DNA of 64,000 nucleotides from Hyphomonadaceae bacterium JAD_PAG50586_4 (GTDB lineage Bacteria > Pseudomonadota > Alphaproteobacteria > Caulobacterales > Aquidulcibacteraceae). Location of the stretch: contig CP096134.1 of assembly GCA_023242925.1 (NCBI GenBank), positions 2,871,501 through 2,935,500 of the forward strand, written 5' to 3'. Under the pieces are notes generated by a model. The model did not search any database. It was not told the DNA's origin and saw only the letters and a program-made list of their open reading frames with translations. The position numbers and the translations under genes were made by a program. The stretch's first letter is position 1. Each line of letters opens with the position of its first letter. Below are positions 35,887-45,822 of this stretch, piece after piece.

Positions 35887-36878
35887 GCGTCAGCAGCGTG
35901 CGTCGCGCGCATCGCCTCAAGCATCGCCGCACGAAACAGAGGGCGTCGCTGCATCTCGCCATCGGGCGCATACGGGAAAACCCGTGGCGAAAGCCCCGCG
36001 TCGCGCAGCGCCGCCTGCGCCTCCTCCAGCCGACCCCACAACGCCACGAACACGCAACGCCGCACAGCGCCCTCAGCCTGGATCGCGGCAAGCGCCCAAG
36101 AGCCGCCGTCGGAGAGATCAACGACGATTGCGTCGCTCGAATCCAGCAACAGGTTCAACACCAAGGGCCGCCACGCGTCGCTTGCGCTCAGCGCCAACGT
36201 CTCGCGCCGTGTGCCCATGTTGGCGAGATTGAGCGCAAGACGATTGCCCAACTCCAGCGCACGCGCGCGATAATCGGCGGCGCTCTTCACCACCAAGCCT
36301 TCAACGCCGCTCGCCAAGCTTACGACGTGACCATAGGGCCTGAGTTCGCCTGCAACCGCACTGCGCAACGGAGCGCGCGCCGCCCTGAGCGCTGGGCGAA
36401 CCACACACACCCGCGCCGGCTTCAAGCGCAGAGCCAGCCAACCAACCCAAAGCACCAACGCCGCGAAGCCCACGCCAAACAGCGCAGCACTCACAGCCCA
36501 CGGTCCAAAGGCAAACACCACGCCCGCCGCCAACGCCAGCGGCGCAACCAAAGCCAGCCCACCACGCAGTTTGCGCGGCCAACCAAAGAACAGCGCGTCG
36601 CTGCGCTCCAGATCCCGCGCACCCAGAAAACTCGGCACCTGCACCCGCCACGGCTCCGCCGACAGCCGCCGCGCCCGCAACGCCTCGGCCGCCGCCGCTC
36701 GCGCCTCTTCGCTATGATCCGGATTGAGCGAAGCCGCCCGCAGCGCGCGGTCCGACAGCCGCTCCACCTCGTCGGGGTGCGGCGAACCGGCGCGCAAGGC
36801 GCTGATGGTACGCATATCCTGCAGCTGCACGCGCCAATCGCCCCCGCTATCGGCTTGATCGCTCGATTTCATCCCCAT
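35883..36878 (-). CDS. two-helix membrane protein of unknown function
   Basis: 331 residues. A soluble N-terminal region (1-105, with charged SEEARAAAAEALRARR) is followed by two membrane helices (about 108-150) and a soluble C-terminal domain with LRPYGHVVSLASG, DAWRPLVLNLLLDSSDAIVVDLS and VFPYAPDGEMQRRPLF. The last resembles domains in which GP-x-x-A, a W-x-x-x-V-x-x-L helix and an IVVDLS strand recur next to membrane helices in uncharacterised proteins. Coupled to the RusA-like gene and divergent from fumC. Confidence 0.65.
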   Translation of the reverse strand: MGMKSSDQADSGGDWRVQLQDMRTISALRAGSPHPDEVERLSDRALRAASLNPDHSEEARAAAAEALRARRLSAEPWRVQVPSFLGARDLERSDALFFGWPRKLRGGLALVAPLALAAGVVFAFGPWAVSAALFGVGFAALVLWVGWLALRLKPARVCVVRPALRAARAPLRSAVAGELRPYGHVVSLASGVEGLVVKSAADYRARALELGNRLALNLANMGTRRETLALSASDAWRPLVLNLLLDSSDAIVVDLSDGGSWALAAIQAEGAVRRCVFVALWGRLEEAQAALRDAGLSPRVFPYAPDGEMQRRPLFRAAMLEAMRATHAADA

Positions 36879-36925
36879 ATCCCCTACCGGGACAACGCGT
36901 CACTTTTACCCAAGGCGTCTTTCCC

Positions 36926-38310
36926 ATGACCACCCGCACAGAAACAGACACTTTCGGCCCGATCGAGGTCGAGGCTGACAAATATTGGGCGCCCAGGCGC
37001 AGCGTTCCTTGGGCAATTTTAAAATCGGCTGGGAAAAGCAGCCCGAGCCGATCGTCCGCGCCTTGGGCATCGTCAAGCGCGCCGCCGCCGAAGCCAACAT
37101 GGCCCTGGGCAAGCTCGATCCGAAGCTGGGTGAGGTCATCATCCGCGCCTCCAATGAAGTGATCGAAGGCAAGCTCAGCGCGCACTTCCCGCTGGTTGTT
37201 TGGCAGACGGGCTCGGGCACGCAATCGAACATGAATGCCAACGAGGTGATCTCGAACCGCGCCATCGAAATCATGGGCGGCGAGATGGGCTCCAAGAAGC
37301 CAGTCCACCCCAACGACCACGTCAATATGAGCCAAAGCTCGAACGATTGCTTCCCAACCGCGATGCACGTCGCCGCCGCCGAGGAAGTTGTGCATCGCCT
37401 GCTGCCCGCGCTCCAAGTGCTGCACAATGCACTGAACGACAAAGCACAGGCCTGGAAGGACATCATCAAGATCGGCCGCACGCACACACAGGACGCAACG
37501 CCTGTCACGCTCGGCCAAGAATTCTCCGGTTACGCCAAGCAAATCGAAAACGGCGTCAAGCGCATCGAGATGACGCTGCCGATGCTGATGGAATTGGCCC
37601 AAGGCGGCACCGCCGTCGGCACCGGCCTCGCCTCGCCCGTAGGCTTCGCCGATCTGGTCGCCGACAAGATCGCCCAGATCACCGGCATGAAATTCACCTC
37701 GGCGCCGAACAAATTCGAAGCGCTCGCCGCGCACGACGCGATGGTGATGACGCACGGCGCGATCAACACGGTCGCGATGTCGTGCTTCAAGATCGCCAAC
37801 GACATCCGCTTCCTGGGCTCAGGCCCGCGCTCGGGCCTCGGCGAACTCGCGCTGCCGGAGAATGAGCCCGGCTCATCGATCATGCCGGGCAAGGTGAACC
37901 CAACGCAGTGCGAAGCGCTGACGCAAGTCTGCGCGCACATTCACGGCAACAATGCCGCCATCGGTTTCGCCGGCAGCCAAGGCCATTTCGAACTGAACGT
38001 GTTCAATCCGATGATGGCCTACAATTTCCTGCAGAGCGTGCGCCTGCTCGCGGACGCGGCCGTCAGCTTCACCGAAAATTGCGTCGTCGGCATCGAACCG
38101 CGCTTGGACAACATCAAGAAGGGCCTGGAAAACTCGTTGATGCTGGTGACGCCGCTCAAGGAAAAATACGGCTACGACCGCGCCGCCAAGATCGCCAAGA
38201 CCGCGCACAAGAACGGCACCACGCTGCGCGAAGAAGCGATCAAGGACGGCATCGACGCCGCCGATTTCGACGCCATCGTCCGCCCCGAGAACATGATCTC
38301 GCCGGGCTGA
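36926..38310 (+). CDS. fumC: fumarate hydratase class II (one frameshift as written)
   Basis: 461 residues when restored. It converts fumarate to malate in the TCA cycle. [28 protein letters not shown] and the signature [11 protein letters not shown] are present. A missing G in the run 36987-36989 breaks the frame right after DKYW, where the family continues [14 protein letters not shown]. As written the main frame could start only at TTG 36985. A hairpin follows the stop. Downstream DUF4169 and RHH genes are frequent neighbours in this class. Confidence 0.93.
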
Positions 38311-38341
38311 GGCAAACACCACAGCAGAATGGATATTTCAC

Positions 38342-38367
38342 TCGCCCCGCTCATCATAGCGGGGCGA
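38342..38367 (+). terminator. 10-bp perfect hairpin after fumC
   Basis: TCGCCCCGCT, loop CATCAT, AGCGGGGCGA, 31 bases after the fumC stop. There is no T-run, so it may terminate weakly or only protect the 3' end. Confidence 0.6.
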
Positions 38368-38692
38368 CCCATTTCAGGACATTCGACAAAAATTGACGTC
38401 GAGTTGAACCATCTGTGATCGCGCTACGTACGATAGAGCACAAATGTCGCAGAGCCGTAGTGCAGGAGTGAAACCTACATTCCGTTCGTCGCAAACGCGG
38501 TGTGCGTTTAGGCTTTGCTAGCGACTTTCAGTCAGTTGCTTGCCAAGCACTTCTCTATTGTGGTTGTAGCGCCCCGCGCGGCTCACGGGAGAAGCGAAAA
38601 CACTGTGAATTCTTTCGCAAACATAAGGAAAGAGGGCTTAGTTCGGAAGCGGTAGCACTTGCCGTCAGACGGCAACGGCTTACATCGAAGCT
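38368..38692. other. intergenic region downstream of fumC, possible small RNA
   Basis: About 325 bases with lower GC and no credible coding frame. A stretch at 38566-38605 (GCGCCCCGCGCGGCTCACGG then GAGAAGCGAAAAC) faintly resembles the 3' half of 6S RNA, but I could not fold a full structure. It must also contain the promoter for the DUF4169 gene. Confidence 0.3.
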
Positions 38693-38881
38693 ATGGCTGA
38701 AATTGTGAACCTCCGGCGCGCGCGCAAAGCCAAGGCGCGCGCAAATGCTGAAGCCGATGCGAACGCCAACCGCGTTCAATTCGGCCGCACCAAGACGGAG
38801 AAGCAATTGACCAAAGCGGAGAAGGAGGCCGCCGAACGCAAGCTCGACGGGCACAAGAGAAATGATGACATTGACGACTAG
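38693..38881 (+). CDS. DUF4169 family protein
   Basis: 62 residues, very basic at the start (EIVNLRRARKAKARA) and helical throughout, with FGRTKTEKQLTKAEKEAAER and a LDGHKR end. This is the full DUF4169 pattern. Function unknown; possibly nucleic-acid binding from its charge. Its 3' end overlaps the RHH gene by 20 bases. Confidence 0.88.
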   Translation: MAEIVNLRRARKAKARANAEADANANRVQFGRTKTEKQLTKAEKEAAERKLDGHKRNDDIDD

Positions 38882-39098
38882 TGGAGCACTGCAAAAGCGT
38901 TCGATGCGGATCGCGGGTCACCGCACATCGCTGGCGCTGGAGCAAGAATTTTGGGCGGGCCTTGAGCGCATCGCGCGTTCGCGTACGCAAAGCCTGCCAG
39001 TGCTGATCGCCTCGATCGACGAGAAGCGCGCTAAAGATACGCCGGAAGCGTCGCTCGCTTCGGCCGTGCGCGTGTTCGTCCTCGAACACAAACTCTAA
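38862..39098 (+). CDS. ribbon-helix-helix domain protein (RHH_4 type)
   Basis: 78 residues. KRSMRIAGHRTSLALEQEFW opens the RHH fold and LPVLIASIDEKRAK with LASAVRVFVLEHK completes it. This family is regularly paired with DUF4169 downstream of fumC in alphaproteobacteria. A DNA- or arylsulfotransferase-associated role has been proposed by annotation only. The ATG at 38862 or 38865 may be used; both overlap the preceding gene. Confidence 0.85.
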   Translation: MMTLTTSGALQKRSMRIAGHRTSLALEQEFWAGLERIARSRTQSLPVLIASIDEKRAKDTPEASLASAVRVFVLEHKL

Positions 39099-39123
39099 GC
39101 AATGCGCGCGCTCACCGAGCGCG

Positions 39124-40155
39124 CTATTGCTGCAACGGCCGACCATACAAAACCAGCGCGTAATAACATGGCTGCACGGTGCAGGCGTGCATCTGCGCGC
39201 GCACGATGAACGGCCCTGTCCATTGCGGCGCGACTGACACGACCGGCGTCGCGTCCGTCATGTTGTCCTGCGACACGACATTGTTGTTCTGGTCGTAGAG
39301 AAAGAGATCGAGGTCGCTGCAATCGCTGTCGCACACGCCAATGATGCGATAATCACCGCCGACCTCAAGCGTCGCCGGCGTATCGGCGAAAGCGCCCTGC
39401 TGCAGCGAGCCACTGACGGGCTCGGACATGCGCTGAAAGCCCTGCGCGGCGAAGCTCTGCTCGACCTGCGCCAGGCGATCCAACATTTGCTGCTGATAAT
39501 TCACTGCCGGCTGCGCCGGTTGTGTCACCGCAGGCTGGACCGGCGTCGTCGCCGCGATTTGCGGATCGTCGGGCATCATCGAACCGATGATGCCGAGCAC
39601 GACCACGGTCGCCACCACGGCGCCCACGATCCAAACCCAAACCGGCGCGCCCTTCTTCTTCTCTGACGCGGTTTGCGCAACCGGGGGCGCGCTAAAGCTT
39701 TGTGGCGCAGCCGGCGGTGGCGCAGCGGCGCGCGGCGGCGGTTCAGGCGCACGCGGCGTCGGCTGGCTCGCGGCGAAGCGCTTCACCGTCTCGGCAAAGC
39801 GCCGCCAGTTCGCATCGTCCGTCGCGCCACTCCACCCGGCCAAATTCGCCGATTGCACTTCGCCAAAGCCGAATGGCGGGCTTGAGCCGTCGATCATCAC
39901 CGGAATCAACACGCCCTTGTCGCGGCCCATGCGCGCCTCTTCGCGCACCCATTGCGACGTCGTCGAATGCTGACTCCACAGCACGATCAGCGCTTTGCAC
40001 TGCGCCAGCTTCTGCTCGATGAAATCAGCCCAAGTCGTGCCTGGCGGGATTTCGTTGTCCCAGAACACGTCCACGCCATCCTGCGTGAGCGCATTGGCGA
40101 CCTGTTCAGCCCGCTCGCGATCTTCCCGCGCATACGAAAGAAAAACGTCCGCCAT
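39124..40155 (-). CDS. TIR-domain membrane protein with periplasmic four-cysteine domain
   Basis: 343 residues. A TIR domain (1-128) starts FLSYAREDRERAEQV, with FWDNEIPPGTTWADFI and SQWVREEARMG carrying the Glu (72/73) at the position of the NADase catalytic residue. A Pro/Ala-rich linker (131-163), KKK and one membrane helix (171-193) follow. The C-terminal domain (about 222-343) has Cys275, 279, 325 and 330 and beta-strands like PPC domains. Positive-inside logic puts the TIR in the cytoplasm and the cysteines in the periplasm. The same domain is secreted alone at 46329-46777. Sixty-six bases separate it from the upstream TIR gene, so probably one operon. Confidence 0.85.
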   Translation of the reverse strand: MADVFLSYAREDRERAEQVANALTQDGVDVFWDNEIPPGTTWADFIEQKLAQCKALIVLWSQHSTTSQWVREEARMGRDKGVLIPVMIDGSSPPFGFGEVQSANLAGWSGATDDANWRRFAETVKRFAASQPTPRAPEPPPRAAAPPPAAPQSFSAPPVAQTASEKKKGAPVWVWIVGAVVATVVVLGIIGSMMPDDPQIAATTPVQPAVTQPAQPAVNYQQQMLDRLAQVEQSFAAQGFQRMSEPVSGSLQQGAFADTPATLEVGGDYRIIGVCDSDCSDLDLFLYDQNNNVVSQDNMTDATPVVSVAPQWTGPFIVRAQMHACTVQPCYYALVLYGRPLQQ

Positions 40156-40221
40156 GTCCCCTCCTGCCAGCCGCGTAGTCCTAACAGGCGAGAACGCCGG
40201 TTCAAACGGACACTTGCGGGG

Positions 40222-41181
40222 TCATTGGCCTTTTGGGTTCGGCCCGTACTGATTTTCGCCGGGCTTGGACGGAAGCACCAGGATCACCAGCATGCCAATG
40301 CCGGCCACCAGCAGGATCAAGCCGCCGAGCGGCGGCATCACCGCCGAAAGCCCGCCGCCAACCAAGAACGCGACGAAGAAGCCCGCCACCAGCCAGCCGC
40401 TAAGGCCGACGTCATGAAAGCGCCGCGACGCGACGCTGATGCCTGGCGCAAGGACGGCCAAATTCAGGATGGTGGAAACGGCCTGCGTGTTCGGTTGCGA
40501 GGTGTACGAATTGAAGCCGAACAACACGACATCAATCACGTAAGCGACGATCGACACGACGAAGACGCCGAGCGTCCACCACCAATATTCCGCCCGCCGC
40601 GCCCGGCCGGCGCCGTTCACGTAGAGGCGCAAACATTTCTGAATGTAGCCGATCGGCGATAAATTCTCCGGCGCACCGCTCGTTTCCGCGTTCGCCGCCA
40701 CACGCGGATCGCTCCACGCAGGCGCGGCAGCCGGCGCCGGCGCGGACCACGCGGCTTGCGGTTGTGGCGCAGCTGGCGGCGGCGCATCGGCGCCGCGTGC
40801 TGTGGCGTACACAGCGCGCGAAAAGCGCACCCAATCGGCATGGTTTTGATCGCCGGTCCAGGCGCTCAAATCCGCAGCTTGCACTTCGCCAAAACCAAAC
40901 GGCGCCGGCGTGCCGTCGAGCAGCACCGGAATGAGCTTCGCCTTCTCACGGCCCATGCGCGCTTCTTCACGGACCCATTGTGATTTCGTCGATGACCCGC
41001 TCCACAGCACGATCACCGCGCGGCATTGCGTGAGCTTGCCCTCGATATAATCGGCCCAGGTTTGGCCCGGCGGAATCTCTGTGTCCCAAAACACTTCAAG
41101 ACCCATGCCGTTCAGCCCGCGGGCAATACGTTCCGCCGCGGCGCGATCTTCACGCGCATACGAAATGAAAATATCCGCCAT
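40222..41181 (-). CDS. TIR-DUF805 membrane protein
   Basis: 319 residues. The TIR domain (1-128) is highly similar to that of the next gene (YAREDRAAAERIARGL, FWDTEIPPGQTWADYI, SQWVREEARMGREK). A Pro/Ala linker and a DUF805 module (about 178-310) with PIGYIQKCLRLYVNG, ARRAEYWWWTLGVFVV and ASRRFHDVGLSGW and about four membrane helices follow. TIR domains act as NADases or signalling scaffolds; the DUF805 part may anchor or sense. First TIR gene of a same-strand tandem. Confidence 0.88.
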   Translation of the reverse strand: MADIFISYAREDRAAAERIARGLNGMGLEVFWDTEIPPGQTWADYIEGKLTQCRAVIVLWSGSSTKSQWVREEARMGREKAKLIPVLLDGTPAPFGFGEVQAADLSAWTGDQNHADWVRFSRAVYATARGADAPPPAAPQPQAAWSAPAPAAAPAWSDPRVAANAETSGAPENLSPIGYIQKCLRLYVNGAGRARRAEYWWWTLGVFVVSIVAYVIDVVLFGFNSYTSQPNTQAVSTILNLAVLAPGISVASRRFHDVGLSGWLVAGFFVAFLVGGGLSAVMPPLGGLILLVAGIGMLVILVLPSKPGENQYGPNPKGQ

Positions 41182-41238
41182 CGGAAGCCCCTGTTCGAGT
41201 CACGCAAACCTAGCCGGCTTTCGTGACGCAGGACTACC

Positions 41239-41451
41239 TCAGACCGCGTTCTGGATCGTGAAACTTGGTGTTTCTGTGGGGAGCGGTATCTCGGATTTGG
41301 GCGCTTCGATCCCAATGGGCTCCAAAGACATCGCCTGGAACACCGAAGGGGCAGGCTCCGGGGCCATGGCCATCAATGTGAGCGCCAAGACCAAGACGCA
41401 CGCCACCAAGCCCGCCAAAAAGCCAAATCGGGATTCCGTATCGTCAGCCAC
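41239..41451 (-). CDS. small single-span membrane protein
   Basis: 70 residues from a GTG at 41451 with AAAGGA nearby; a TTG at 41478 is the alternative. A helix (FGFLAGLVACVLVLALTLMA) is followed by a Pro-rich extracytoplasmic tail. No family recognised. It lies 57 bases upstream of the TIR-DUF805 gene on the same strand and may belong to that operon. Confidence 0.5.
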   Translation of the reverse strand: MADDTESRFGFLAGLVACVLVLALTLMAMAPEPAPSVFQAMSLEPIGIEAPKSEIPLPTETPSFTIQNAV

Positions 41452-41512
41452 AACCGAGTTCCTTTCCTGCTGTGACAACAGCCAACAAGAATCTCAGTTC
41501 CCACGACTGATG

Positions 41513-41959
41513 TTATAGGCCGCGGCAATAGACGAGGCTGGGCGCCGGGTCCCACGGGCCGCCCGTCAGCATCATCGCACCAGCGGATTCCGCGAATGAA
41601 ATCTGAATATTGTGCTGCGTGGCCGGGGCCTGTGCGTGGCACGTCGCGGCGATCTCATAGCCGGCCGCACTCATCCGCACGTTATTAAACTCACAAGAAA
41701 CCTCGCCCTGTGTGCTGATCCCGTCGCGCTCAAAACGCCACGCCGGATTGGAACACCCCTGCGCCGTCGTCGCCCACAAGCCGACATAGCGCGGGGAATC
41801 TTCGCCCGGCGCCGGCAGGGTGTGGGGCAGCCGCTCCGCCGCCCCTATTTGCGCGGCTGCCGCCGGATCGGGTTCAGGCTCAGCCGGATCAGCGCACGCG
41901 ATCAGCGCCACAGAGCACGCGGCCACCGCGGCGCGCGCCAACAAATTTGAGAGCCTCAT
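41513..41959 (-). CDS. small cysteine-containing lipoprotein
   Basis: 148 residues with lipobox LIAC (Cys22). The mature domain holds four cysteines (AQGCSNP, EVSCEF, ATCHAQ, VYCRG) and YVGLWATTAQ, probably a disulfide-stabilised periplasmic beta domain. Function unknown. First gene of the same-strand group that continues to the two TIR genes. Confidence 0.75.
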   Translation of the reverse strand: MRLSNLLARAAVAACSVALIACADPAEPEPDPAAAAQIGAAERLPHTLPAPGEDSPRYVGLWATTAQGCSNPAWRFERDGISTQGEVSCEFNNVRMSAAGYEIAATCHAQAPATQHNIQISFAESAGAMMLTGGPWDPAPSLVYCRGL

Positions 41960-42070
41960 TTTGCTCTAACCGCCTGCGTAACGATCCGTTCCAGCGCGGC
42001 GCTCGCAACCTGCGATCCAGCGCCCTATGTTCCCGCTTCGTGCTAAACTCAGCGCGCATGGACGAGATCG

Positions 42071-44478
42071 ATGACCGACGGCGGAGAGAAGCTCCCCATT
42101 TCCCAGCGCGCAATGGCGCCAGCGCCTTACCTCGCCTCGCTCAATCCCGAGCAGCGCGCGGCGGTGGAAGCGCTCGATGGCCCGGTGCTTGTGCTCGCCG
42201 GCGCCGGCACGGGCAAAACGCGCGTGCTCACGACACGCCTCGCACATCTGCTGCAAACCGGCCGCGCCAAGCCGTGGAGCGTGCTCGCCGTCACCTTCAC
42301 CAACAAAGCCTCGCGCGAAATGCGCGAGCGTGTCGAACATTTGCTCGGCCCTGGCGGCGGCGGTCTGCCCTGGCTCGGCACGTTCCACTCGATCAGCGCG
42401 CGTATGCTGCGCACGCATGCCGAACTCGTCGGCCTCAAAAACAATTTCTCGATCATCGACACCGACGATCAAATCCGTCTCTTGAAGCAGATCATCGAAG
42501 CCGAAGGCATCGACGAAAAGCGCTGGCCCGCGCGCCAACTGGCCAATCTGCTCGACGGCTGGAAGAACCGCGCGCTGACGCCGGAGAAGGTGCCGAAAGG
42601 CGAAGCCTTCTCCTTTGGCGACGGCGCCGGCGTGAAGCTCTACGCCATCTATCAAGCGCGGCTGAAAATTTTGAACGCGTGCGATTTCGGCGATCTGCTG
42701 ATGCACATGATCGACATCTTCCAGCGCCATACCGACGTGCTGGAAACCTATCACCGCAAGCTCAGCCACCTCATGGTGGACGAGTATCAAGATACGAACG
42801 TCGCCCAATATCTTTGGCTGCGCCTGCTCGCTCAAGCGCGCAAAAATCTTTGCGTTGTCGGCGACGATGACCAATCGATCTATGGCTGGCGCGGCGCTGA
42901 GGTCGATAACATCCTGCGCTTCGAACACGATTTTCCCGGCGCGCAAGTCGTGCGCCTTGAGCGCAATTATCGCTCCACCGGCCACATCCTCGCCGCAGCC
43001 TCGCATCTCATCGCCAACAATCGCGGTCGCTTAGGCAAAACCCTCTTCACCGACGACGAAGACGGCCAGCGCGTGAAAGTCCGCGGCGTCTGGGACGGCG
43101 AAGCCGAAGCGCGCCTCATCGCTGACGACATCGAAGGCTGGCGCCAATCCAATCGCTCCTACGCCGACGCCGCCGTGCTCGTGCGCGCCGCATGGCAGAT
43201 GCGCGCTTTTGAAGAGCGCTTTCTGATGCTGCGCATCCCCTATAAGGTGATCGGCGGCCCACGCTTCTTCGAACGCGCCGAAATCCGCGACGTCCACGCT
43301 TATCTGCGCTTGATCCGCTCCGAGGACGACGACCTCGCCTTCGAGCGCATCGTCAATCAGCCCAAGCGCGGCATCGGCGAAAGCACTGTGCAAAAGCTGC
43401 ACGCCCACGCCGGCAAACCGCCCGTCCGCTTTGTCACCGACAACGGCCCGCTGTTCGATCAAGACACCGGCGAAGTCGTCACCACGCAAGACCAAGCCCC
43501 TGGCGGCGCCACACGCTTCCGCACCCTTATCGGCGCCGCGCGCGAGATGATCCTCACCGACGATCTGCCGCTCAAAGCCCGCACAGCGCTGCGCAGCTTT
43601 CTCACCGATCTCGACCGCTGGCGCGAGCAAGCACGCACGATGAGCCACGTCGAGCTTGCCGAAATCGTGCTCGACGAAAGCGGTTATTCCGACATGCTAC
43701 GCAACGATAAATCGCCGCAAGCGCAGACACGGCTCGAAAACTTGAAAGAATTGGTCCAGTCGATGGCCCAGTACGACACGCTCGAAGCCTATCTCGAACA
43801 CGTCGCTCTCGTGCTCGACATCGAAAGCGAAAGCGATGGCGAAAACGTGCAACTCTCCACGCTGCACGCCGCCAAGGGCCTCGAATGGCCGCTGGTTTTC
43901 CTGCCGGGCTGGGAAGAAGAAGTTTTTCCTCCAAACGCGCCGTCGAAGAAAGCGGCGACAAAGGCTTGGAAGAAGAGCGCCGCCTCGCCTATGTCGGCAT
44001 CACCCGCGCCCGCGAAAGCGCGCGCATCTCCTTCGTCGCCAATCGCCAAATCTACGGCCGCTGGCAAAGTGTGCTGCCCTCGCGCTTCATCGATGAATTG
44101 CCGCCCAAGAGCGTCGATGCCGTGAGCGAGACCGGTTATGCGATGCAAGCCGGCAATATCCGCGAAGGCGCTTCACGCTTTGACTCGTTTGCGCCCGGCG
44201 CTGGCTTCAACAGCGCCTATCAAAGCCCCGGCTGGAAGCGCGCCCAAGAACGCGGCGCCTTCCAATCCAAGCCGCCCATGATCGAAGGCGAAGCCCGGCT
44301 CGTTGCGCGCTCCGGCGATGCGGATTCACACTTCAAACGCGGTGACCGCATCTTCCACCAAAAATTCGGCTACGGCCGCATCCGCGGCGTCGAAGGCAAC
44401 AAGCTCACCGTCGATTTCGACAAAGCCGGCGAAAAGCGCGTCATCGACAGCTTCGTCGTACCCGCGAGCGCGGCTTAG
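42071..44478 (+). CDS. uvrD: UvrD/PcrA-type ATP-dependent DNA helicase (one frameshift as written)
   Basis: About 802 residues when restored. SF1A helicase with Walker A AGAGTGKTRVL, TFTNKASREMRERV, Walker B VDEYQDTN and DDQSIYGWRGA, RNYRSTGHILAAAS, LSTLHAAKGLEWPLVF. A missing base near 43928-43931 breaks the frame after GWEEEVFP, where SKRAVEESGDKGLEEERRLAYVG should follow (motif VI: AYVGITRARES). The C-terminal tail ends with the DFDKAGEKRVIDSF Tudor-like domain that binds RNA polymerase. It unwinds DNA in repair and replication-conflict resolution. Confidence 0.93.
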
Positions 44479-44804
44479 TCGTCGTCACCATCGTCATCAT
44501 CATCCGACGATCGCACCGGCGCGCGCGAGGCCGCAGCGCGTTGCGGCGGCGGGACTTCGGCGGCGAGTGCTTTCTGCGGGGTAGCGCCTTCATCGGCGCG
44601 CGCGGGCGGCGCTTCCGCACTATGCACACGCGCGGGCGCATGCTCTGGCCGCGCGCTGGGCGAAGCCAGCGGCACAATCTCGGCCGCGTTTGCTTCCTCC
44701 ACCACCTCGCCCGGGTGCGTGACCATGTGTGCGATACTGGCCGCGCCCACGGCAAGCAGCACGGCAGTACCCATGCTGGCGGCTATAAAGCCAAGCTTCT
44801 TCAT
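44475..44804 (-). CDS. single-span protein with acidic C-terminus
   Basis: 109 residues; the ATG at 44804 follows GGGAGAGCGGATT. One N-terminal helix or uncleaved signal (FIAASMGTAVLLAVGAASIA) precedes a Pro/Ala/Glu-rich disordered region that ends SSDDDDDGDDD. No family recognised; probably extracytoplasmic and possibly metal-binding through the Asp tail. It shares its stop with the convergent uvrD. Confidence 0.6.
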   Translation of the reverse strand: MKKLGFIAASMGTAVLLAVGAASIAHMVTHPGEVVEEANAAEIVPLASPSARPEHAPARVHSAEAPPARADEGATPQKALAAEVPPPQRAAASRAPVRSSDDDDDGDDD

Positions 44805-44921
44805 AATCCGCTCTCCCTCGTCGTCACCAAACCGGCGCGCGCCTGAATCCAAGCTGAACTGAGACACAGCCCTCGCCTATCAAGGTGTTCCCTTTTGCCG
44901 GCGCCGCCTCTAATCAGCGCC

Positions 44922-45776
44922 ATGCTTCTTCTCACCGCCCTCGGCACGATGACCCAGGTCCGCGCCGCCGCCGACGAACTCGACCGCCACGACCCCTCGC
45001 CTGCCGATGCGGTGAGTTGGTTCGAGGAAGGCCCAGGCAAATTCCGCCTCGAAGTCTACGTCCCCACCGAGCAGGACGCCGACAGCGCCTGCGCCATCAT
45101 CGGCGCGGCCGCGCCCGAACTGCACATGATCTGCAACGACGTGAAGGCCGCCGACTGGGTGGCGATGTCGCTTGAAGGCCTCCCCGCCGTGCGCGCGGGC
45201 CGCTTCATGGTCGCGGGCGCGCATGCGCTCGCGCACGAACAGAACGGCCTCAGCAAAATCTGGATCGAAGCGTCGGAAGCGTTCGGCACCGGCCATCACG
45301 GCACCACCTGGGGCTGCCTCATGGCGCTCGAAGGCATTTTGCGCAAGCGCCGCGTCAAGCGCGTGCTCGATGTCGGCGCCGGCTCCGGCGTGCTGGCGCT
45401 CGCCGCCGCCACGCACGGCGCCACCGCACTCGCGATCGAGATCGACGAGCGCGCCGCCGCCATCGCTGAAATCAACGCACGCCAAAACAAGCTGGCCAAT
45501 CGCGTGCAAGTCATCGCCGGCGATGGTGCGCGTTACATCGCGCAACAGAAATTCGATCTGGTCTTCGCCAACATCCTGATGCGCCCGCTGATCCGCTTGG
45601 CGCCGAAGCTTGCGCCCACCGTCGCGCCCGGCGGCGCGCTCATCCTCTCCGGCCTGCTGCGCTCGCAGGCGCCGCTGGTGCGCGAAGCCTACGCCAATCG
45701 CGGCCTCATCCTGGAGCGTCAGATTCCCAAAGAAGCGTGGATGACATTGGTCTGGCGCAAACCTGCACGAGCTTGA
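44922..45776 (+). CDS. prmA: ribosomal protein L11 methyltransferase
   Basis: 284 residues. It transfers methyl groups to L11. The N-terminal L11-recognition domain (1-120) precedes a Rossmann methyltransferase with EAFGTGHHGTTWGCLMAL, VLDVGAGSGVLALAA, AIEIDERAAAIAEINARQN and FANILMRPLIRLAPKL, the PrmA signatures. ATG 44922 is preferred to the TTG at 44895. No strong ribosome site. Confidence 0.94.
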   Translation: MLLLTALGTMTQVRAAADELDRHDPSPADAVSWFEEGPGKFRLEVYVPTEQDADSACAIIGAAAPELHMICNDVKAADWVAMSLEGLPAVRAGRFMVAGAHALAHEQNGLSKIWIEASEAFGTGHHGTTWGCLMALEGILRKRRVKRVLDVGAGSGVLALAAATHGATALAIEIDERAAAIAEINARQNKLANRVQVIAGDGARYIAQQKFDLVFANILMRPLIRLAPKLAPTVAPGGALILSGLLRSQAPLVREAYANRGLILERQIPKEAWMTLVWRKPARA

Positions 45777-45822
45777 CCGTGTGATACGACCGGCTAGGCT
45801 TCAATGCGGGAGGGTTGAAGCC

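Noticed and set aside
38502..38708. 68-codon frame upstream of the DUF4169 gene
   Set aside because: No ribosome site and composition unlike a protein; probably non-coding.
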